Positions 4,254 through 11,199 of a DNA stretch of 11,199 nucleotides are shown one piece after another. Source of the stretch: Candidatus Portnoybacteria bacterium CG08_land_8_20_14_0_20_40_83. GTDB lineage: Bacteria > Patescibacteriota > Minisyncoccia > Portnoybacterales > GWB1-42-6. The stretch is taken from NCBI GenBank assembly GCA_002774415.1, contig PEYL01000026.1:1-11199 (forward strand), in the 5' to 3' direction. The number at the start of each line of letters is the position of its first letter. The stretch's first letter is position 1. The notes beneath the pieces are model-generated. The model was not told where the DNA came from. It saw only the letters and a program-made list of their open reading frames with translations, and searched no databases. Both the position numbers and the translations under genes were made by a program.

Positions 4254-5366
4254 ATGCGTTTAATCGGGAGTAAAAAAACGCCAAATTTAATTATTTTAAC
4301 CGTCGTGGCGATTTTGGTTATTTTCGGACTTTTTATGGTGACAAGTGCGGAAGTCGTCATCTCTCAAGAAAGATTTAATCAGTCTTTTTATTTTGCGAAA
4401 AATCAGATTTTAAAAGGGCTGATTCCGGGTCTAATTCTGGGCTATATTTTTTTTCGCGTTCCTTATCAATATCTGCGCAAATACGCTCTGCCAATTTTTG
4501 TCATCGGACTGGCTATGTTGACCGCGGTTTTTATCCCCGGCATCGGCATGGCTCTGAGCGGGGCAAAAAGATGGCTTCAAATCGGCAGTTTTAATTTTCA
4601 GCCCAGCGAAATTTTCAAATTAGGCTTTATCATCTATCTGGCATCGTTTCTTGGAAAAACAGACAAGTCAGACAAAAAAGAAAACCGCCAGCGCCTTATC
4701 CCATTTTTAATTATCCTAGGAATAACAGGATTGCTAATCGCGCTTGAGCCGGATATCGGAACCTTGGGAGTTTTTGCTTTAACGGCATTCGCGATGTATT
4801 TTATGGCCAAAACGCCTCTAGGCCATGTACTGATACTGGGCGTAGCCGGCATTCTCGCATTAGTGCTTCTTGTAAATATTTTCCCGCATGCTTTGGAAAG
4901 AGTGCAGGTGCTTTTACATCCGGACATTGAACAGGGAGGCAAGGCATACCAGATAAACCAAAGCCTGATTGCTTTTGGTTCGGGCGGCATATTCGGCCAG
5001 GGGCTCGACCAGGGAAAACAAAAATTTCTTTATCTGCCTCAGGCAGCCAGCGATTCAATTGCCGCGGTCATCGGGGAAGAATTGGGCTTTTTGGGAATGC
5101 TGGGGATGCTGACGCTTTTTGTCACTTTTGGCTTTCAGGGTTTAAAAATCGCCAAAAACGCGCCTGACGATTTTTCAAGACTTTTAGCAGGGGGCATCAC
5201 CTGCTATATAATTATTCAGGCTTTTATCAATATCACTGCCATCGTCGGCTTAATTCCTTTGACCGGGGTCACCCTGCCTTTTATTTCATACGGAGGAACT
5301 TCCTTGATGGTATCGCTAATAGCAGTAGGAATTTTATTGAACATCTCAAAGTATGCGACAAAGTAG
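4254..5366 (+). CDS. ftsW: FtsW/RodA-family SEDS peptidoglycan polymerase
   Basis: SEDS glycosyltransferase that polymerises lipid II glycan strands, normally with a class B penicillin-binding protein, at the division site (FtsW) or lateral wall (RodA). The 370-residue, highly hydrophobic protein (about ten helices) carries the family landmarks. These are GAKRWLQIGSFNFQPSEIFKL (about 103-123), EPDIGT with the catalytic Asp at 167, YQINQSLIAFGSGGIFGQGL (about 232-251), PQAASDSIAAVIGEELGFLG (262-281) and GVTLPFISYGGTSL near the C-terminus. FtsW is preferred over RodA because of its place between murD and murG, as in the classic division/cell-wall cluster; the sequence alone does not settle it. 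It begins three bases after murD without a Shine-Dalgarno, so translation may be coupled. Confidence 0.93.
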   Translation: MRLIGSKKTPNLIILTVVAILVIFGLFMVTSAEVVISQERFNQSFYFAKNQILKGLIPGLILGYIFFRVPYQYLRKYALPIFVIGLAMLTAVFIPGIGMALSGAKRWLQIGSFNFQPSEIFKLGFIIYLASFLGKTDKSDKKENRQRLIPFLIILGITGLLIALEPDIGTLGVFALTAFAMYFMAKTPLGHVLILGVAGILALVLLVNIFPHALERVQVLLHPDIEQGGKAYQINQSLIAFGSGGIFGQGLDQGKQKFLYLPQAASDSIAAVIGEELGFLGMLGMLTLFVTFGFQGLKIAKNAPDDFSRLLAGGITCYIIIQAFINITAIVGLIPLTGVTLPFISYGGTSLMVSLIAVGILLNISKYATK

Positions 5367-5375
5367 TTATAAAAT

Positions 5376-5516
5376 AATTCAAATTTTAAAAATCAAAATG
5401 CAAAATGACAATGTAAAATGCAAAATGGATAAAAGTCAAATTTGATTTTAGCATTAGCTAATTTTGAATTTTGATTTGTCATTTTGAACTTTGCACTTTG
5501 CATTTTAAATTTAAAA
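5376..5516. repeat. AT-rich imperfect inverted repeat before murG
   Basis: The left part is built of ATCAAAATGCAAAATGACA-like words (about 5391-5427). The right part (about 5461-5516) is their approximate complement (TTTTGATTTGTCATTTTG, CTTTGCATTTTAAATTT). The centre has TAGC-atta-GCTA (5449-5460). The whole could fold as a long, imperfect hairpin. Arrays of AAAATGCAAAATG-type words are a familiar intergenic repeat style in candidate-phyla genomes (recalled, not searched). It replaces the tight spacing seen elsewhere in the operon, and its right end abuts the murG ATG. Confidence 0.7.
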
Positions 5517-6623
5517 ATGAGAATCATTTTTACCGGCGGCGGCACGGGCGGACATCTCTTCCCAATAATCGCCGTTGCCAGAGAACTTAAAAAAATAAAT
5601 CAGACGCCGGATGGCCAACCTTTGGAAATGCTTTTTGTCGGGCCCAAAACGGTGGGCGAAGAGGCTTTTAGCAAAGAAGGTATTGTCAGTAAAAATATTT
5701 TAGCCGGCAAATTGCGGCGTTATTTTTCAGGCCATAATCTGCTGGATGTATTTCGCGTCATTATCGGCTTTTTTGAATCCTTATGGATACTTTTTTCCTA
5801 TATGCCTAATGTCGTTTTTTCAAAAGGGGGTTTTGGCTCGGTGCCAGTGATTCTGGTCGCCTGGATTTATCGGATTCCTGTCTTAGTTCACGAATCCGAT
5901 TCTGTGCCGGGACTTTCTGTTAAGCTAACGTCGCATTTTTCAAAAAGAATTGCCATATCTTTTCCAAGAGCCGCTTCATTTTTCCCCGCCAAAAAGACAG
6001 CGCTGCTTGGCAATCCCGTCCGTTCCGATATCTTTTCCGGCTCAAAGGAACAAGCCAAATCCTTATTTCAGCTTGCGGGACAAAAGCCGTTACTTTTAAT
6101 TTTGGGGGGCAGCCAGGGAGCCAAAACAATTAATGATATTGTATTTTTGGCAATGAAAGGCTTGCTTGAAAAATGCGAAATAATCCACCAATGCGGCCAG
6201 GAAAATTTTTCAGAATTAAAAACGCTTTTGGGAACTAACATTCCGCCAGAATATCATTTGTATTCTTTTTTGGACGAGGAACAAATGAAACACGCTTTGG
6301 CAGCAGCCGATCTGGTGATTTCACGGGCCGGCGCCGGAAGCATTTTTGAAATTGCCGGCTCGGGCAAGCCCAGCATTTTAATTCCTCTGCCGGATTCTGC
6401 CGGCGACCACCAGAAAACAAACGCTTTTGATTATGCTCTAACCGGCGCCACATTGGTTTTGGTACAGGAAAATTTAACGCCGAATTTCTTGAAAGACCGC
6501 GTTTTCGCCCTGCTTGAAAATCCCGATTTGCTTGCCAAAATGTCTGCCGCCGCCAAAACTTTCGCCAAGCCGGATGCGGACAGAATTATTGCCCAAGAAG
6601 TTCTAAGTATCGCAAAACATTAA
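5517..6623 (+). CDS. murG: MurG, lipid II synthase (GlcNAc transferase)
   Basis: MurG is a peripheral membrane GT28 enzyme that transfers GlcNAc from UDP-GlcNAc to lipid I, giving lipid II. The ATG at 5517 is chosen because the protein then opens with the GT-B strand and glycine loop MRIIFTGGGTGGH (1-13); a TTG 33 bases upstream would add only repeat-derived residues. Other landmarks are SKGGFGSVP (102-110), HESDSVPG (125-132), LGGSQGA (196-202), SRAGAGSIFEIAGSGKP (269-285, with E278 in the place of the UDP-binding glutamate) and GDHQKTNA (296-303). At 368 residues the length is normal. The usual HEQN motif reads HESD here, a variant likely typical of this lineage. There is no Shine-Dalgarno. 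No clear terminator follows; the next signals are the palindromes at 6640. Confidence 0.95.
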   Translation: MRIIFTGGGTGGHLFPIIAVARELKKINQTPDGQPLEMLFVGPKTVGEEAFSKEGIVSKNILAGKLRRYFSGHNLLDVFRVIIGFFESLWILFSYMPNVVFSKGGFGSVPVILVAWIYRIPVLVHESDSVPGLSVKLTSHFSKRIAISFPRAASFFPAKKTALLGNPVRSDIFSGSKEQAKSLFQLAGQKPLLLILGGSQGAKTINDIVFLAMKGLLEKCEIIHQCGQENFSELKTLLGTNIPPEYHLYSFLDEEQMKHALAAADLVISRAGAGSIFEIAGSGKPSILIPLPDSAGDHQKTNAFDYALTGATLVLVQENLTPNFLKDRVFALLENPDLLAKMSAAAKTFAKPDADRIIAQEVLSIAKH

Positions 6624-6639
6624 TATTTAACGGCATCGT

Positions 6640-6670
6640 AAGTCGATATCGACTTATCGATATCGACTTA
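6640..6670. repeat. Palindromic tandem repeat, possible operator
   Basis: AAGTCGATATCGACTT (6640-6655) is a perfect 16 bp palindrome. The 14-mer TCGATATCGACTTA occurs twice head to tail (6643-6656, 6657-6670), so the site holds overlapping half-sites spaced 14 bp. It ends ten bases before the extended -10 of the next gene, covering its -35 region. That placement suits a dimeric regulator. No T run follows, so it is not an intrinsic terminator. Confidence 0.55.
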
Positions 6671-6679
6671 ACCCGATAG

Positions 6680-6688
6680 TGTTAAAAT
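6680..6688 (+). promoter_or_regulatory. Extended -10 promoter of the glycosyltransferase cluster
   Basis: TGtTAAAAT (TG at 6680-6681, TAAAAT 6683-6688) is a good extended -10. The -35 position falls in the palindromic repeat and does not resemble TTGACA, consistent with regulation by a factor binding there. The expected start, near 6695, coincides with the inferred ATT start codon. Confidence 0.45.
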
Positions 6689-6694
6689 AAAAAT

Positions 6695-7732
6695 ATTAAT
6701 AAACTAAAAATCGCTCAAATTGCCCCTTTATGGATTCCTGTGCCGCCCCGCACCTACGGCGGCATTGAATTGTTATTATCGCTTTTAACTGAAGAGTTGG
6801 TCAGGCGCGGTTATGATATAACGCTTTTTGCCTCGGGCGATTCCAAAACAAAAGCCAATATCGTTGTCGCCACTGAAAAAGCTTTATGGCTAAGAAAAGA
6901 CTTACGCAGTCCCCATGCAGTGATCACTCGCCTGCTAAGAATGGTCCATGACCGGCGCAAACAATTTGATTTGATTCACAATCATTTTGATTTCTTTATG
7001 TTTTCGCTTTTGATAAGCAATGACTGCCCGCCGGTGCTGACAACCCTTCATCGGCCAATTGACGAAGAACTGGCCCGAGTTGCTCGCTCTTTCCCAAAAA
7101 TGAAATTTTGCGCTATCTCAAATGACCAGCGACAAAGCGCAGAAGAAAAGGGTTTAGAAATCATTGACGTCGTTCATAACGGCATAAAAGTCCAAGATTA
7201 CACATTTAATGAAAAGCCAAATGATTATTTCATGTATTTGGGGCGTTTAAATAAAGATAAGGGAGTGACTGAGGCAATTTATGCGGCAAAAGAAGCTCGT
7301 GTTAAACTGATCGTTGCCGGAAACGTGGCCGGTGGTGATGAATGGAATTATTTCTTGCACGAAGTCCAACCAATTTTAAACGATGAAGGAATACAGTTTG
7401 TTGGTCAAGTGGGCTTTGAACAAAAAGTAAAATTATTAAGCGACGCAGAGGGAATTCTTTTCCCAATTGATCGGCGAGAACCATTTGGCCTGGTTATGAT
7501 TGAAGCGATGGCTTGCGGTACGCCTGTCATTGCTTTCAATCGAGGATCAGTGCCAGAAGTGGTGGTTGATAAAAAAACTGGGTTTATTGTAGATGATAAA
7601 GAAGAAATGATTGAAGCGATTAAAGAAATTGGCTCAATCAAAAGAAAAGACTGCCGCAAACATATTGAGCAAAATTTTACCTTAAACCAAATGGTTGATA
7701 AATACGAAAAAATTTATAAAAAATTAACTTAA
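6695..7732 (+). CDS. GT4-family glycosyltransferase 1, apparent ATT start
   Basis: Retaining GT-B glycosyltransferase of the GT4 type, probably cytoplasmic, using a nucleotide-sugar donor. The conserved frame includes NKLKIAQIAPLWIPVPP upstream of the first canonical start (GTG 6740). This matches KKLRIAQVAPLWITVPP at the start of the neighbouring paralogue, so the natural N-terminus must lie near ATT 6695; TAA at 6683-6685 closes the frame. From ATT the protein is 345 residues. Landmarks are YGGIE (21-25), a C-terminal donor domain beginning near YLGRLNKDKGV, and EPFGLVMIEAMACGTPVIA with the EX7E pair at about 262 and 270. No Shine-Dalgarno is present. Either a rare AUU start, a sequence error at the start codon, or a truncated GTG-started product would explain the frame. 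Donor and acceptor are unknown. It is paralogous to the genes at 7869 and 10123. Confidence 0.85.
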   Translation: MNKLKIAQIAPLWIPVPPRTYGGIELLLSLLTEELVRRGYDITLFASGDSKTKANIVVATEKALWLRKDLRSPHAVITRLLRMVHDRRKQFDLIHNHFDFFMFSLLISNDCPPVLTTLHRPIDEELARVARSFPKMKFCAISNDQRQSAEEKGLEIIDVVHNGIKVQDYTFNEKPNDYFMYLGRLNKDKGVTEAIYAAKEARVKLIVAGNVAGGDEWNYFLHEVQPILNDEGIQFVGQVGFEQKVKLLSDAEGILFPIDRREPFGLVMIEAMACGTPVIAFNRGSVPEVVVDKKTGFIVDDKEEMIEAIKEIGSIKRKDCRKHIEQNFTLNQMVDKYEKIYKKLT

Positions 7733-7736
7733 AAAT

Positions 7737-7871
7737 CATGCCGGGTAGTGAAAATTCGACATAGACTAAAAGTACTATCTGGCAAAAAATAAAAATTAAA
7801 ATTGTAAAATTATATTAAAATCAAATTTTTAATAAAATCTGATTTTAGTTGAATTTCTACTACCCGGCATG
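7737..7871. repeat. GGTAGTGAAAATTC/GAATTTCTACTACC inverted repeat, copy 2
   Basis: The left arm (7737-7757, ATGCCGGGTAGTGAAAATTC plus a preceding C) pairs with the right arm (7851-7871, GAATTTCTACTACCCGGCAT plus a following G). All positions are Watson-Crick except a G-T and an A-C at 7750-7751/7857-7858, exactly as in copy 1 (1218-1300). The AT-rich interior has a further ACTAAAA/TTTTAGT pair (7765-7771/7843-7849) and shares nothing obvious with copy 1. The ATG of the next gene (7869-7871) is the end of the right arm. The size (135 bp) and symmetric ends recall a MITE or REP-type element. Confidence 0.8.
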
Positions 7872-8957
7872 GAAAAAAAATTACGCATTGCTCAAGTGGC
7901 GCCCTTATGGATAACTGTCCCACCGGAAAAATACGGCGGGATTGAAAGAATTATCGCTATGCTTTGCGACGGCTTAACCCAAAAAGGTCATGAGGTAACC
8001 CTTTTCGCCGCTCCCGGTTCAAAAACAAAAGCCAAGCTTATTTCGGTTTTTGAGAAACCTCTTCTTGAAGCCAATATTTCGTGGTCAAATCCTGTCTGGA
8101 ACCTCAGAAATTTATCAAAGGCGTTTGAAATGGCAAACAATGGTCAATTTGACATTATCCATTCCCACCTTGATTTGTGGACGCTCTTTTTTCATAACCT
8201 CACAAAAATACCCGTTTTGCAAACAATGCATAATCCTTTATATCGCGACAATGCGGATGCATCAAAAGATGACCGTTTAAAGCTTTTCACCGAAGAAGCC
8301 GGAAAAATCGATATTGTTTTTATCAGCCAATCAGCCAAAAATCAGGCAATGGTTAAATTTCCCGAAGGTAATGGCCAAATTATCTATAACGGAAGTGACA
8401 TTAGCCATTTTCAATTTAACCCCAAGGGCGGTGACCATTTTGTTTGGATTGCCAGGATGAACAAACATAAAGGAGTGGAGAATGCCATTGCCGCTTGCGA
8501 AAAAATGGACGTCAAATTGCTGCTGGCCGGCCGCATTGACCCAACTCAAAAAGAATATTTTGAAACTTATATAAAGCCGCATCTTAATGAAAAAATAGAA
8601 TACGTCGGGGAGTTGACCGAAGACCAGCTATCTGATTTTTACGGACCGGCTAAAGCCTTGCTTTATCCGATTGAATGGGAAGAACCTTTTGGTTTGGTGG
8701 TGACCGAGTCAATGGCCTGCGGTACGCCGGTGATTGCTTACCGCCGCGGTTCAATGCCCGAATTAATTGAAGACGGCAAAACCGGTTTTGTAGTTGACAG
8801 CAATATAGATTTATTAGTTGAAGCAATGAAAAAAGCTGACCGAATTGACCGAGCCTTAGTTCGCCAAAGAGTTGAGGAAAAATTCAGCAAAGAAACAATG
8901 GTCGATAATTATGAGAAAGCTTATTATAAATTAATTTCTGAAAATAAAAATGCCTGA
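7869..8957 (+). CDS. GT4-family glycosyltransferase 2
   Basis: Retaining GT-B glycosyltransferase of 362 residues. The N-terminal acceptor domain opens with MEKKLRIAQVAPLWITVPP and KYGGIER (21-27); FDIIHSHLDL (about 94-103) is the usual second-strand motif. The donor domain starts near FVWIARMNKHKGVENAI (191-207) and contains EEPFGLVVTESMACGTPVIA (271-290), with the EX7E pair E272/E280. The MPELIEDGKTGFVV motif follows. Its ATG is the last three bases of an inverted repeat and there is no Shine-Dalgarno, so start-site access may depend on that hairpin. The 3' end overlaps the glycosidase gene by eight bases, implying one transcript and coupled translation. The sugar and acceptor are unknown. 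The substitutions across its length relative to the gene at 6695 suggest an old duplication. Confidence 0.9.
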   Translation: MEKKLRIAQVAPLWITVPPEKYGGIERIIAMLCDGLTQKGHEVTLFAAPGSKTKAKLISVFEKPLLEANISWSNPVWNLRNLSKAFEMANNGQFDIIHSHLDLWTLFFHNLTKIPVLQTMHNPLYRDNADASKDDRLKLFTEEAGKIDIVFISQSAKNQAMVKFPEGNGQIIYNGSDISHFQFNPKGGDHFVWIARMNKHKGVENAIAACEKMDVKLLLAGRIDPTQKEYFETYIKPHLNEKIEYVGELTEDQLSDFYGPAKALLYPIEWEEPFGLVVTESMACGTPVIAYRRGSMPELIEDGKTGFVVDSNIDLLVEAMKKADRIDRALVRQRVEEKFSKETMVDNYEKAYYKLISENKNA

Positions 8958-10119
8958 ATTTTCAGAAAAAATTTCAGAGGATAACAAAGTGCAGGAACTT
9001 AAAGAAAAATTGCAAAATGATATTGCCACTCTTCGCGATCCGGAGCACGGCTATATAAGAGCCGGCTATCCCAGATTCATGCGCCTTTTTGGCCGAGACT
9101 CTTTAATTGTTTCCAATCAATTAATGGAAACGGACCCAAATATTTGCCGTTCAACTTTAGAAATTTTATCGGAATTTCAAGGCAAAAAATTTGACGCGGT
9201 AAGCGAAGAGGAACCAGGCAAAATTGTTCATGAAACCGATCCCGGCAAAAATCATCATCCAGAATATGAATGGATTCCTTTTCCTTATTATGGCTCTGTT
9301 GATTCCACTCCCTGGTTTTTAATCACATTCGCCAAATACCTTGAAAAAACTGATGACCAAGAATTTTTAAATCAACATAAAGAAAATATTGAAGCGGCCG
9401 CCCAGTGGCTGGAAACAAAAACAAAAAGCGATCCCAGTGGCTTTCTTCGCTATCAAAGGAAACAGGAAAAAGGCCAGCTTTTTCACCAAGGATGGAAAGA
9501 CAGTTTTTCTGATAGTCTAGGGATAGAGCCGCCGGTTGCCATTGTGGAAGCCCAAGGCTATAGTTATTTAGCGCTAAAAGAAGCTGCTAAACTATTAAAT
9601 AATAAAAAATACAATCAGCTAGCCGACGAATTCAAAAAACGGTTTAACGAAAAATTTTGGATGGAAGACGAAAAATATTTTGCCTTGGCGCTTGATGGAG
9701 AAAATCAACAAAAAAAGACAATTACCTCAAATCCCGGCCACTTGCTTTTTACAGGCATTCTAGAAAAAGACAAAGAAGATTTGGTGGTCAAAAGACTTTT
9801 TGAACCAGATATGTGGACAACTTATGGTTTGAGAACCCATTCCTTAAACGAAACGAATTTTGATGCTAAAAGCTATCATCTCGGCTCTGTCTGGCCCCAC
9901 GACAATTGGATTATTGCTCAGGGGTTAAAAAAACTTCGTTATAATAACGAATATCAAAAAATAAAAGAGGCGATTTTAAAAGCCCAAAAAGAGTTTGGTT
10001 ATATTCCCGAACTCTACGCAGTCACCCCTGAGGGCAAATTGGAAGAAATAGAAAAAGCCTGCAAGCTCCAGGCCTGGGCTTCGGGAGCTGCCATTCAATT
10101 TTTAACCCAAACAAAATAA
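8950..10119 (+). CDS. Amylo-alpha-1,6-glucosidase / glycogen-debranching-like glycosidase, compact form
   Basis: Predicted inverting (alpha/alpha)6-barrel glycosidase resembling the C-terminal catalytic domain of bacterial glycogen-debranching (amylo-alpha-1,6-glucosidase) proteins. Recognisable motifs in order are GYIRAGYPRF (34-43), LFGRDSLIVSNQL (47-59), GKIVHET (90-96), YYGSVDSTPWFLI (113-125), HQGWKDS (179-185), EAQGYSYLA (200-208), YFALALDG (243-250), TSNPGHLLFTGI (259-270), YGLRT (292-296), SYHLGSVWPHDNWIIAQG (308-325) and ACKLQAWASGAA (370-381). Acidic residues in HQGWKDS and the SVWPHDN region are candidate catalytic positions; I cannot assign them firmly. At 389 residues it is much shorter than the usual roughly 650-700 and lacks the N-terminal beta-sandwich domain. 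There is no signal peptide, so it is probably cytoplasmic. The 8-base overlap with the upstream glycosyltransferase suggests a joint role in making or trimming a glucan-like polymer. The substrate could be another alpha-glucoside. Confidence 0.85.
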   Translation: MPEFSEKISEDNKVQELKEKLQNDIATLRDPEHGYIRAGYPRFMRLFGRDSLIVSNQLMETDPNICRSTLEILSEFQGKKFDAVSEEEPGKIVHETDPGKNHHPEYEWIPFPYYGSVDSTPWFLITFAKYLEKTDDQEFLNQHKENIEAAAQWLETKTKSDPSGFLRYQRKQEKGQLFHQGWKDSFSDSLGIEPPVAIVEAQGYSYLALKEAAKLLNNKKYNQLADEFKKRFNEKFWMEDEKYFALALDGENQQKKTITSNPGHLLFTGILEKDKEDLVVKRLFEPDMWTTYGLRTHSLNETNFDAKSYHLGSVWPHDNWIIAQGLKKLRYNNEYQKIKEAILKAQKEFGYIPELYAVTPEGKLEEIEKACKLQAWASGAAIQFLTQTK

Positions 10120-10122
10120 AAT

Positions 10123-11199
10123 ATGAAAAAATTAAAGATCGCCACCATGGTCACCGGTCATTTTGCTACCCCGCCTCCCGAAGGCATAATTTATGCTCCG
10201 ATGGATGTAGCTGTTGATATTACAGAAGGTCTGGTAAAAAAGGGCCACCTAGTTGATTTTTATGGTCCGGAAGGAACAAAAGTTAATGCAACCAGAGTTG
10301 TGAGTTTTAACCTAAAACCCTTAAAGCAACCCGAGGGAGAAAAAATTATTAAAGGTCTTAATGTCGGCAATGCCGAAATTAATAAAATTTTTAATCTTTG
10401 GGATCAGTATTTGATCGCCAAGATGTTTGAAGCGGCCGAAAAGGGAGAATATGATTTGCTGCATATTCATCCGCCCGATCGGGCAATTCCTCTTGGATTA
10501 TCTCATCCTAAAATTCCGGTTTTTTATACTCTCCACGATCCGATTTATCCCTGGCGGGCGGAAGTTTTTTCTATGTTTGCCAGCCCCAATCAATATTATA
10601 TTTCTATAAGCGATGCTCAAAGAAAACCGGCGCCCAATTTAAATTATGCGGCCACCATTTATAACGGCGTTAATTTGAATGATTTTCCTTTTTCTAAAGA
10701 GCATGATGATTATCTGCTTTTTTTGGGACGCATCCAGCCGGAAAAAGGAGTGGCCGAAGCAATCCAGGTGGCAAAAATTACCGGCGATAAACTTTTAATT
10801 ATCGGCCCGCCGGTCACCGGCGAATATTGGGACAAGAGAATCGCGCCTTATTTAAATGACAAAATCCAATATTTGGGCTACGTCCCGCGAGAACAAATTT
10901 TCAAATACTACCAGCGGGCCAAAGCAACTCTTGTGCCGATTCAATGGGAAGAGCCGTTCGGCCTGGTCTTAACCGAATCAATGGCCTGCGGCACGCCGGT
11001 GATTGCTTTTGACAGAGGCTCGGTGCCGGAAATCATCGTTGACGGCAAAAACGGTTTTATCATCAAAAATAATGATATTGAGGCAATGGCCGAGGCAGTT
11101 AAAAAAATTGATGCAATAAATCGCGCAGACTGCCGGGCCCATGTCGAAAATAATTTCAGTATTGAACGAATGGTTGACCGATACGAAAAAATATTTCTC
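10123..11199 (+). CDS. GT4-family glycosyltransferase 3 (3' truncated by window)
   Basis: The frame from ATG 10123 stays open for 359 codons to the last base, so the stop lies outside the window, probably only a few codons on since the final residues (RMVDRYEKIFL) match the end of the paralogues. It opens MKKLKIATMVTGHFATPPPEG, a GT-B first strand with a longer loop than its two neighbours. It then shows YDLLHIHPPDRAIPLGL (110-126), IYNGVNL (179-185), LLFLGRIQPEKGVAEAI (198-214) and EEPFGLVLTESMACGTPVIA (276-295), with the EX7E pair E277/E285. The start is three bases after the glycosidase stop, with no Shine-Dalgarno, so it belongs to the same operon. It is a retaining GT4 enzyme of unknown donor. 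The N-terminal half (acceptor side) diverges most from the other two, suggesting a different acceptor. Confidence 0.9.
   Translation, partial: MKKLKIATMVTGHFATPPPEGIIYAPMDVAVDITEGLVKKGHLVDFYGPEGTKVNATRVVSFNLKPLKQPEGEKIIKGLNVGNAEINKIFNLWDQYLIAKMFEAAEKGEYDLLHIHPPDRAIPLGLSHPKIPVFYTLHDPIYPWRAEVFSMFASPNQYYISISDAQRKPAPNLNYAATIYNGVNLNDFPFSKEHDDYLLFLGRIQPEKGVAEAIQVAKITGDKLLIIGPPVTGEYWDKRIAPYLNDKIQYLGYVPREQIFKYYQRAKATLVPIQWEEPFGLVLTESMACGTPVIAFDRGSVPEIIVDGKNGFIIKNNDIEAMAEAVKKIDAINRADCRAHVENNFSIERMVDRYEKIFL

Noticed and set aside
4634..4990. 118-codon frame on the - strand inside ftsW
   Set aside because: It is antisense to highly conserved FtsW motifs and shows no domain or start signal.
5484..5516. 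N-terminal extension of MurG from a TTG
   Set aside because: The added 11 residues come from the AT-rich repeat, and MurG proteins begin at the MRIIFTGGGTGGH strand.
6640..6670. Intrinsic terminator after murG
   Set aside because: The palindrome is not followed by a T run and overlaps the promoter region of the next gene.

Overview
The window looks like part of the chromosome of an AT-rich, poly-A-rich bacterium of the candidate phyla radiation (Patescibacteria, Parcubacteria-like). This is an inference from gene style, not from a marker gene. The grounds are a compact set of wall genes (MraY, MurD, FtsW, MurG), core genes without Shine-Dalgarno motifs, intergenic inverted repeats built from AAAATGCAAAATG-type words, and tandem GT4 glycosyltransferases. 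TAA, TAG and TGA all end genes here, so the standard code fits.

Layout. (1) 1-891: the 3' part of mraY, which makes lipid I. (2) 892-2798: a 1.9 kb interruption of the division/cell-wall cluster. It opens with a terminator hairpin for mraY whose right arm doubles as the -35 box of a consensus promoter (TTGACA, 17 bp, extended -10 TGcTATACT). That promoter reads into about 460 bp with no credible ORF but full of nested stems, one capped by a UUCG tetraloop, ending in a strong terminator: a candidate structured non-coding RNA. Three tiny genes follow (two with two membrane segments each, one with a CxxCxGxGCxxC zinc-knuckle pattern), each with a strong Shine-Dalgarno. They are interspersed with terminators and a two-copy, covarying hairpin. 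(3) 2648-6623: a new promoter, then murD-ftsW-murG. murD and ftsW are 3 bp apart; murG follows an AT-rich inverted repeat. (4) 6624-11199: a palindromic, possibly operator-like site and a promoter, then GT4 - GT4 - debranching-enzyme-like glycosidase - GT4, the last gene running off the window.

Function. MraY transfers phospho-MurNAc-pentapeptide to the lipid carrier, MurG adds GlcNAc to give lipid II, FtsW polymerises it, and MurD supplies the D-Glu step of the precursor. The downstream cluster is a separate carbohydrate module: three related retaining glycosyltransferases and an (alpha/alpha)6-type glucosidase suggest synthesis and trimming of a glucan-like or surface polysaccharide. The substrate cannot be read from the sequence.

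The most unusual content is non-coding: the candidate RNA at about 967-1424; an imperfect inverted-repeat family (GGTAGTGAAAATTC ... GAATTTCTACTACC) found inside that RNA and again at 7737-7871, where its right end supplies the start codon of a glycosyltransferase; a two-copy hairpin with compensatory changes; and a glycosyltransferase whose natural N-terminus can only begin at a non-canonical ATT codon.
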